A DNA stretch of 64,000 bases from Endomychus coccineus (Eukaryota > Arthropoda > Insecta > Coleoptera > Endomychidae), in NCBI GenBank assembly GCA_958510875.1, contig OY294068.1:19386297-19450296 (forward strand), given 5' to 3'. Numbering within the stretch: position 1 is the stretch's first letter; each line of letters begins with the position of its first letter. Under the pieces are notes generated by a model. That model ran no database searches, was not told the origin of the DNA, and saw nothing but the letters and a program-made list of their open reading frames with translations. The position numbers and the translations under genes are program-made. Of the stretch, positions 55,161 to 64,000 are shown piece by piece.

Positions 55161-57694
55161 TTCTCAGGCTGTATTTGTTATAACGACGAATCGATAATCT
55201 TGAATTTTCTTGCATACTCTCATTCACAGCGTCCATATTCTCTTCAGTATGCACATCCCTTCGACGTATTGGTGTTCTTGCATCTTTTATAGAGTGTGTG
55301 ATATGAAATATTTATAATTATTCGAATTTGAATAATTGTAGATTCAATGTACATATAACAATGATTCCAATATTTGAATAAATAAAACGGTGTCTCATTA
55401 ACACTGAAATTACTATATATTAAAGTGTCATTTATATGTGGTAAAGTGCCACTTATAAAACTACTTAGAATTTAATAAAATAGCACATAAGGTAGTGTAA
55501 GAGACGTTGACTGGGGGGAACTCACTGAACTTATCACATTCTTTAAAAAAATCAGACAGATCCTGCTCATCTTATTCCAACCTGTTCTGTGTTTATGAGT
55601 GTTTCTCATCAATCATTATGTAATTTGCTTGAATAATTCAAATTGTTCATTTGTCCACGACTATTGTATAAAATATGCATAATGCATGTGTTTCCTCAAG
55701 CATAATGATATCCATTAATCACTAGTGAATGATGAAATCATCATTCACTACCATCAATATGACAAACATGATAGAAACGTATAGACGAATATGATAAAAA
55801 TAGAGCGTGCTATGAAACGTCAAGTCAGATCGAATTTAATTTGAAACGTCAACAATTTGTTGGTTCGACTTGTTTCAACATTGAAGTTTATTAGTATCAA
55901 AGTATTATTTCGTGGACAAAGTATAGTATTTTACTTGCATGTTATGGCTATTATTCACGTGGATGAAGTTTACGGCACGAGCCGCACCATAATATGCTCG
56001 TTGAATAATATACTATTATTCATTTATTATCAACGTCAAGGACATTGTGTTACTGTCAATATATCAGCTATCTGTCATAATGTCTTGTTGAGGTTATTTG
56101 TAGTCTGTCACAATAAGTCTCAGCTATGATCAGCCATCAATCTATAAGCTGTCAACTTGTGTGAGCATGCTAAGCCTTCTTATATATATTGTGTCCAATT
56201 TCAGAGATAATGGAATTTGGTTCTCTTCTTCAGTTTATTTTTCGCAGAGTATATCATTATTTCCGTGTTTCTATAGGTCTACTGCGATAGAAGTTGTGAA
56301 ATTCATCAAGTTATTCAACTCATCTTCAGGCAATTGGAAGAAATGACAACCAATTCAACTAGAACATTCTATAAAAGGGTGTCTCGTCGACCGAGCCGGT
56401 TCTATAGAAAGTCAGAAAACCAGATCCCAATCGCAGTTAATCCTTACCGCGGCTACCACATCTTGGTTACGCTTATCTGAGTTTCTCTACGAGCTTGTTA
56501 ATTAATCTATAACTAGGGAATTGGGCAGCTAAGTGGGAACATAATTCCATGACATAAATGCTTATCGACAAATTTATGTTTGAAGAAGCCCATTAAGCCT
56601 TTTATCACGCAATAAGCGGCTTTATATCTTAAGGAATAAGTTTCCTTGCAGACTCTATTGATTAGAAACATTCACCATCTTATCATCTAACGCGTCAATG
56701 TCATGCACTGTATCGTCACAAATCTGCAACGTGAGCATGAGTATAGAAAATTTCAAGTTGATATTTTATTCAAATATTACCGCTTTGAATGGAATGAGTC
56801 CAGTTCAATAAGTAAAATAAGAACTTCCAAAAAATATCGAAATGTCAATGTGAAAGTATACCGGCATCTATTGAAGGGTAGTTGAACTATGAAAACACAG
56901 GTTCATGGTTCCTCCGTGTTTTTCCTCTCATCTATCAAGTGGTAGTTGAATATCAACATTGAAGCAACAATAACCGCTTTCGAAATGTTGACCCAACAAT
57001 TATTAGAATACCGCTTTTAGTATAGGTATATATAAGAAAGTAACAATTGTTCCAATTATTGAATAGTTAAGTAAGTTTACTGAGTGAACATAAGCGTTGA
57101 TTTGTATTAAAGGGCTGTCATTGTTTCCCATTTGTTCCATGTATATGAACTTTAGTGATGTATTTACACTGACATTCAGAGAGTTTCGTACTAATGACAG
57201 TCGAGTATTGTTTCCCATAAAACTTAAAACTCTCTTCGAGTTGCAACAATGCTTTCAACTTCAACCATTAGAACTAAATTCGTCGAATCGAAAATGCAAC
57301 ACGAACTATTCTTATTTCTTCTAAAGTGAAACTTCAATGTATTCGAACAAAAGTGAACGATGATTCTAACACAATATCTTTGATATCGATGAAACTGTAC
57401 ATTTTAAGGTTGCCATGGCTATTCATTTGCATGAAATAGTGAGAATATTCTACTGCGAAAACGAAATTTCTGGAAAAGTGGAACCATGACTGTCGGATAA
57501 GTAACAAGGTGTCAGGCACAGTAGTCAGTCCACCGTCGTCCTTGTTATGTTTGATGAAATCCTTGAACCTAGTCAGGTTTGGTGTTTTTTGAATTTTTGT
57601 GTTTTAAAAATATTCATCAAAGCTCTTCCAGGTATGATCTGATTAACAAAAGCGGGTTCACAGAGGAACATGTTCATGTAAAATGATTCTCTCT
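55161..57694. other. No recognisable gene
   Basis: Short frames such as 55857-56129 (plus) and 57003-57218 (minus) show no domain. A short inverted repeat (aatgatgaaatcatcatt) lies at 55728-55745. Confidence 0.35.
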
Positions 57695-58880
57695 CTATTA
57701 AACTCTATAAAACTTTACTTAAGGAATTTACATTATTCCTATTCATCAACATTTATTTATCTATCTGCAGTGTGGCCATTTAATTTAGAGAACCATGACA
57801 CATTGGAGTTTTATTCAATTATTAATTAGCCAGTTTCACAAACGTGAAAAATATCATTGACACTTACCCTTTAAGACACTTATGGATTAAAACACTGGAA
57901 GGTAAGTGAAGGGATAAACGCTAGTTTTAATCAGAGAAACTCGAGCTCAACAACAATAAAACATTTAATGAACAACAATTAAAAAATAATGATAATAATG
58001 AAGAAAGAATATAAATGATAATTAAAGATAATAAGAAGAATACTATAATTAACTTTATTGCTAAAATTATAAGATTACTAATAAAAATAATCTAATAATG
58101 AACCTAAAGTTAAATAAAATCACCTAGATAATCTAAATCTACTAAACTAAAGAAAAATGAAACTAGATTTATTAAAAATGATTCCCCAACCAGGATGAAT
58201 TTAGGGAATTCAAAAGCTACGAACTGATTAAAATGTATTATTAACTCCAACTTGAATACAACTGAACTCTGATTCTTAGCGGAAATACCCTCTTACCAAA
58301 AAACACTCTGAATAATCTATTAGAATTAATTTAATTGAAAATGACGAATAGCCACGTGATTTCTCAAAAGTCTAATTCAAGTTAGAAAATATAACTGAAG
58401 GTTTTTCCGCATTCTGTTGATATTTATAATCCGTCCTTTTTCTGCAATTAGGGAAGGATCCCCGAATTGCTTAACCAATGATTTTACTTAAAGTGATCCT
58501 GGTTTTACTTTTGTTCCAATAATATTGCTAGTAAATTTGGAAGAATTGTTAAATCAATAAGCAGTAAGATAACTTATAATTCTTTTCCTCTTTCTTAAGA
58601 TCTTTCACTCAGAATGGTTCTAGGGTGGGGATTTCTAAGCTTATCTGTCCTTTTCTAAATATTGCTAACTGATTTGAATATACATATTATTTCATCTAAT
58701 CAAGACTACATTTAAGTACAAATTCGATGAACTCCAGATGTAAGGTTTATCATGTAGCAAACCATTAGTTTCTCGTCCTATATCGGTTATCAATGTTGGC
58801 AGGTTTACAAATAAACTTTTGTGAATTTACTGCAAGCCCTTTGACCTCTTTGACTATGGTAACATATCACCCACGTTGAA
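57695..58880 (+). repeat. Dispersed repeat B, copy 3
   Basis: Matches 31910-32300 at 57695-58120 (ctctataaaacttta, ccatgacacattgg, aacactggaaggtaagtg). Around 58635-58680 it resembles the region next to the putative primer-binding site of copy 1 (ggatttctaa, attgctaactgattt). The 58730-58880 part resembles the second half of copy 2. Confidence 0.55.
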
Positions 58881-61800
58881 GCGTGTGTGAAACTGATTTT
58901 GTGTTTATTTAAGAAATTCATTCAATATTTCCCACGATAAAATGTTTTATTGGTGAGAAACAGAAAACAGGTGGCTAACCCCAATGAGTTCTTATTACTT
59001 TGATATCTTGATTTTACCTGAAATTTTAATTTACTAAGAATGATTTTGTTTTTAAATATTGGAAATAACCTGTACATAACCCTTATTACATTCAAAACTG
59101 AATGTTGCTTTATAAATCTCTAATAATGAATGATACACTGTAACTCGTATAGAAAATTGCGTAGCCTTATTAATCATCAATTACCATTAATCCAGATATT
59201 GAACAAGTTGCTAAAATTCAAGCTGGTTTTAAGAACACCCATGAACGTAAATGAGAATAGGATATTCTTTGTAGCTTTTTATTTCGGACAAGTCAAGTAT
59301 ATGAGTTCATTTCTTAATACGAACAGCCCATCATAGATTAATACAGTTTGTACTTTTAATCTGAGAGACGGAAACGAAATGTATAGTCTCTGAATCCTTG
59401 TCAAGAAAGAAATTTGTGAAATATCGACAAAGTAGAAGAGGTTTCTCACAGTTTCAATAAGAAATCATAAATTAACTATTTAACAGAAAGGATTCACAAG
59501 AAAACAAGTGCTTTACAGTATATTGATAGTTGAGACATATGTTTATGATCTAATTTGTAACGGCAGGTTAACCGCTTGATATGGTTCAAGGAAAGGTTTT
59601 TTACCCTGCCTTTTCCTTTGAAGCTACTATATATTCACTAAACCATAACTCAGACAAGCAGGATGCAGTCTTTTATTAGTAAACATGCAATTGGATCATT
59701 AACTTGATATAATTTTCATTCATACCTAAATTCAAGGAAGTCTAAATAAGGTCATAAAATTAAGGGCCCTATAGACAAAAATAGAATAGTTCTTTTTTAT
59801 CCAGTTCACTAGACTGAGGCAAGTCTCTCTCTTATTGGGTAAAAGTAACTACCCACAAACATATTGCTTAAACAGGAGTGGTTATCCAAGATTATGAAAA
59901 ACCAAACTCATCACACTAAAACTAGTTATATTCTGACTTCTTGAGTTAAATCCTGCTTCGACTATTTCACGAATCACTTGAATCATATTTTATAAAACTA
60001 TCCAGTTTTCTATTTAAGCTTACGTTGTGATTTCTATGGTAGAATTTTTGATAAGTTCATTTAGAATCAAGTCGTATTGCTGAATATAAAAAATTTAGAA
60101 TTCCTTGAATAATTATAATAATAATTTTGTTTAACTCTTTACCCTGGTACATCCGGGCTGAGTTAAATTAGTTTTTCACTTCATATCCAGGTTTTAGTAA
60201 GGTTAATTTGAAATTGAGGATTACCTAAATATTTTCCAAGTTTAACATAATTTCTTAATGGCACATATGTTTAAAGTGGATTTTTCAAAAGGAAAATCAA
60301 ATTAATCACCATTTCGGAATTTCGAATCGGATCGATGCGATTTGTTGATATGTTGTACTCTCAACACCTTTCTCAATGTCGAAGAGTAATAGTATTCCAG
60401 ACTATTCGGTTTTCTTGTAATGCAATATTTTATAGTAACGTGTCGTGTCAAAAGCTCATCCTGTATGGAAGGGAAATGTTAGTGATTTAGTTTCTGAATC
60501 ATCTAGTATTTTGGAATAATTAATCAGGCTGGGAAAATAATTCTCATTTCAACTCGTAATTTGAGTGATGTGAATGTTTCAAATATATCAACAAAAATAA
60601 TAATATTAATTTAAACTATTTTTCGCTTAGTTCTCTAATATTTAGTGAATCAGATTGTGAAGAGGAGAATATATTGGCAGGCTCGCATGAATTAGAATTA
60701 ATTCAATTAGTTATTATCTAGAACTATAAATTCCACTAGTAAAAAAAATTTATCGAATAAATTTGTTTTGTTTTCAACCCAATACTTCAAATCATTAATG
60801 TTAGGTAACTGTTTATATAGCATAATATACAATAACTTTTATTATTTTGTTCAATAGCTATTATTCATCAGATTATCATAATTTTATTACTTATAACAGG
60901 TACATTTTGTATTATAAAATGTAATGTACAAGAACATCACTTCAGTTATCTATATTAATTTGTACCTATATTCTTACTACTATTGTAACTATTAATTATC
61001 ATGTACTTTATGTAATACTATATTCTATATAACTAAGTACATATTATAAGTGAATATAATGTGCATAAAAAATAACGTTTTCAATGTAATATACCACTTG
61101 TTTACATCTTATATTATACCAAGCAGCTGAACTTCTTTACAATCGGCCGCCGTTAAAGACGGCTGGATTCAGTTTTTGTAATAGAGAGTATTTATGAGTT
61201 ATCCTAGGTTACAGTCTCAATCTCTGGGATCTACTCAGTAGAATCATGTCTTGTAGTATATCAATGAATGTTTACCAAATCCCTTTGATGCGCTAGAAAT
61301 CTTTTGACAAACATTGTTTCTATTATGTTATTACAAGCAAATGGGATTAAGTTCACCACCACGTATTACAGGAAATGTACGAATTTCAGTGAAAACAATA
61401 GATAAGTATGTCTAATTTGTTTGGAAATTGGAGATGGCACACATAAATTCAACCGCTTTGGAAGAAGGCAGCATAGAATTCCATTTAAATTACCTCCTTT
61501 TCATCATCGGCTTTGGAGATTTCCGCGGAATGGAAAACGCTAATGAGGTTATTTATCAAATGAGACTTATTTCAACTCATAACGATGAATAAAACCATGT
61601 AGAGAGAAACATCCCGAAATTATGTTTATTTGATGATAGAAAATCGCACTGCCAACAAGAATATACAATTTTACGTTCTGCAGTCATGTTCAGATTGTAA
61701 TTAAATAGATAAAAATTCACAAAAAGTGGAGATGAAATAAAAATATGAAGTATGTTGTAACAAAATTACAAACAAAAAGGAAAGAGTATCAAATAATTAC

Positions 61801-62164
61801 AATTGGAATTTAAATAAAAGCACGTTTTCAAAATCTATTATATCCCTAATAGTTTGTCGAGCTACACCAATAACATGAGTATTTTCATTAGCAGATATCA
61901 AAATTTTTCATTTGCTTCAAAGAGGAAGGGAGGAATTAATGACTATAGAAATACTAGTGTTGCAGCTAGAAGAAGTTACTCTTCCGCGAATCATATGATT
62001 TGGTTACTGATTTTTATAGCTATAAGATACTCTTTGCATTCATGTAAATCATTATATTATCTTCACACAATAAATAAATAATATTCAAATTAATAACGTT
62101 TTTGAGAAAATGGTATTACAAAAAGCAATTTTCCATTTCTGGGAATTGAACCCCAGCCTAATGA
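58881..62164. other. No recognisable gene
   Basis: AT-rich, no supported frame. A T-arm-like sequence (ctgggaattgaaccccag, minus-strand sense) at 62139-62156 may be a tRNA-derived SINE scrap. Confidence 0.35.
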
Positions 62165-62530
62165 GTGGGAGTACTTGATTACAATCTTTATGATTAGATA
62201 CTACATTACGTTCCGATTTACTTGTGGTACACTTTGAATAATCATGTAACTTATGAAAAAAAGACTTTAAAGCTTCTATATTTTAATCAACAATGGTCCT
62301 GGAACAATCCGCTACCGGAGCAGCTCCATATTGTTAACATTAACACTCATAATTGTTCATCATTCGATTTCCGTTCCATATCGGTTATTCATCGTGACAT
62401 GCGTATGATTTCCTTCAGAACAAGAAACTTGTGTGAAGTTTTCAGAACCATCTTTACCATGCCAGCTTTGGTCTCATATCGCCCTCCTTGAAAGTGATAT
62501 TTTAGAAATTCTTTTATTTTTCTCATGCTA
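62165..62530 (+). repeat. Dispersed repeat B, partial copy 4
   Basis: Homologous to 54820-55160 in the same orientation, about 75% similar by eye. Confidence 0.6.
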
Positions 62531-62647
62531 CATTTGCCAAACGTTATTTTAAAGAAGGATAAGTCGTGTCTGTGATATGTTTTTTCAAATGAAGAAAATT
62601 CGTGACCTACAGACAAGTAGTTTAGTTATTCAAATTTTAGAAAAATG

Positions 62648-62740
62648 TTATCCTCGAGCAGGATTCGAACCTGCGACCTCGAGATTACCGGTCAGTGCTA
62701 AGTGAATCTTTTCTCCTACACTCTACTAACTTACCCAACA
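62648..62740 (-). tRNA. tRNA-like sequence, probably a SINE head or pseudo-tRNA
   Basis: The minus strand contains a strong T-arm, GCAGGTTCGAATCCTGC (62668-62652), and a second stem TCGAGGT...CTCGAGGA. Upstream, TGGGTAAGTTAGTAGAGTG resembles a D-arm region. I could not pair a 7-bp acceptor stem, and the spacing suggests a long variable arm (Ser/Leu-like) or a decayed copy. Confidence 0.35.
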
Positions 62741-62759
62741 CCTTGCAAACGTAGAAGTT

Positions 62760-63570
62760 TGTAGGTGTAATATTACATTAATTTTTGCAAAAAGCGAACG
62801 TGAGTAGTTGGTATTAGTTATAAATAGGAAAAAAAATAAACACGGATAAATGCACATTTACATGATATGTAGCGTAAAAATGCGGTCGACTGAAGATAAT
62901 CTGATATGCAGCAATCAATTTAGTTTCTGCGGCGCGCGGCCGGCACAGTCGCCAACCGACAACTTCATTATCGTTCTAAATAAAGCTGGAATTAAATTTC
63001 CAGAACTACAAGGTAATAGAAGTGGAGAGATCCAGTGTAACAGAGTGTGTTTTGTCGAGGTGTCTGGTGCAGTTATGATATATAGTAGCTAACTGGCAAC
63101 CGTTGTTCGTAACTGGGCTACTGTACTAATAGCAGACACCCCCGGGCCCACAATGGCGCTACCGCTCCCGCTTGGCAATAACTAGTTATTTATGCCACGG
63201 CCAATGCAGCTAGCTCGTCCATCCACTCCAATGTGGAATGTTCAATGAAAATAAAACGGAATATTATTATATTAACATTTTATACAAAAAAGGATCGCGA
63301 TAAGCCATATACAGGCTGTCTCACCACGAACTGCATATAGGATTTTTTTGAAAATTTGGCAGTTGACCAAAGTCAATAAGTACTACTCAACTGAAATGTT
63401 TTCAAGATGCGGCCCTCCCGATTATACCGGAAGTCGACGACACCTTCGTTATTTCAAATAGGTACATTTCGCTGATCATATCCTATACCTAAATTCAATC
63501 GTTTTTGAGATATTTGCAATCTTAGAGAAAAAATTACAATGCAGATCCGTACTTAGTTGGAAGTTCCTTC
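62760..63570. other. No recognisable gene; GC-rich patch
   Basis: 62930-63190 is noticeably GC-rich (ggcgcgcggccgg; cccccgggccc) compared with its surroundings, perhaps part of an unrecognised LTR or MITE. A terminus-like phrase, atacaggctgtctcacc, occurs at 63308-63324. Confidence 0.3.
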
Positions 63571-63609
63571 ATGACGGCTGCATATTTCGTAACGCGCTTC
63601 TGGCAAAGA

Positions 63610-63800
63610 CTTGTGGTAACGAAATATTATAAAGAAAGTTTCCGATCTTGTACAGGGAGCTCACGAAAAATTATTGAAATATTAATTCATAAAATGCCAA
63701 GAACTCTGAATTTTCGAATGGAAAATATTATGAAGAAAGTTTCCGACCTTGTACAGGGTGCTCACAAAAAATTATTGAAATAATAATCCAAAAAATGGCA
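63610..63800 (+). repeat. Direct duplication of ~105 bp
   Basis: gaaagtttccgatcttgtac ... agctcacgaaaaattattg (63636-63678) is repeated with few changes at 63737-63780. Confidence 0.65.
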
Positions 63801-63879
63801 AAATGAATTTTCAAATGAAAACACCCATTTAGTTTATAGTATTCGTATTCAGGATATGTATGGAGCTACATAATTCCAC

Positions 63880-64000
63880 TTTTAACAACAATTACTATAA
63901 ACAAATAAGCGGATGTGTAATGGGCCACTCACTTTCTTCTTTTCTGGCCAATATTTTTCAAAGCGAACAAGAAACCTCCTTAAATTCAAGTTTGAATCAG
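63880..64000 (+). pseudogene. Penelope-like RT fragment, cut by window edge
   Basis: Plus strand: NNYYKQISGCVMGHSLSSFLANIF, the Penelope RT block YxQxxGxxMGxxLSxxxANIF, with the usual SPLSP changed to HSLSS. Only this block is visible before the window ends. Confidence 0.65.

Noticed and set aside
62648..62740. Functional tRNA gene
   Set aside because: A good T-arm, but no 7-bp acceptor stem could be paired by eye; kept only as tRNA-like.

Overview
This is nuclear DNA of an insect, AT-rich and dominated by mobile elements. A beetle is possible, but nothing here fixes the order. Support for an animal genome comes from spliced exons of a Beaten-path (Beat) type immunoglobulin gene and from the element families present: mariner, Penelope-like elements, Jockey/CR1-like non-LTR elements, BEL/Pao, a THAP-domain gene and MITEs. 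There is no bacterial gene organisation, rRNA operon or CRISPR array.

The most important object is a structurally complete Polinton/Maverick (polintovirus-like) element at 40440-52929 (12,490 bp). It has 1,445-bp terminal inverted repeats, AG...CT ends and an exact 6-bp target duplication (ATTCTG at 40434-40439 and 52930-52935). It sits inside the gag remnant of an older BEL/Pao retrotransposon, so the two halves of that gag flank it. Between the TIRs lie a packaging ATPase, a PX-like protein, a fibre-like coiled-coil protein, a chromodomain integrase, a PLA2-domain minor capsid protein, an adenain-like protease, a penton-like protein, a 59-aa protein, the major capsid protein and an MSV199/DUF3627 protein split by a 50-nt intron. 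Two overlapping small genes, one encoding a probable type I membrane protein, lie on the opposite strand. No family-B DNA polymerase gene is present. The integrase has Asn in place of its first catalytic Asp. The protease frame has no upstream ATG but is reached from the PLA2 gene by a -1 step at a canonical A AAA AAC heptamer.

Layout: 0-0.7 kb, non-LTR RNase H/RT remnant (minus). 1.8-3.2 and 8.4-12.1 kb, two copies of one dispersed repeat; the second contains a ~161-bp satellite array (9.15-11.5 kb) with higher-order structure. 3.7-4.7 kb, mariner pseudogene. 6.0-6.4 kb, MITE. 6.8-7.9 kb, non-LTR remnant. 12.7-15.8 kb, Penelope-like pieces. 17 kb, tandem duplication. 22 kb, a perfect 37-bp-arm hairpin. 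23-31 kb, two Beat exons (minus) separated by a ~7.9-kb intron that holds a THAP pseudogene, a ~105-bp hairpin/hammerhead-like array, a MITE, an isolated core promoter and another non-LTR remnant. 32-40 kb, LTR-like and non-LTR remnants and Penelope 3' ends. 40.4-52.9 kb, the Polinton. 53-64 kb, BEL remnant, dispersed repeats, a tRNA-like sequence and a Penelope fragment cut by the window edge.

A second theme is repeated occurrence of hammerhead-ribozyme-like cores, at least nine places on both strands, several beside Penelope-like 3' ends and two in short tandem arrays. All coordinates were read by eye; no alignment, Rfam, Pfam or Repbase search was run.
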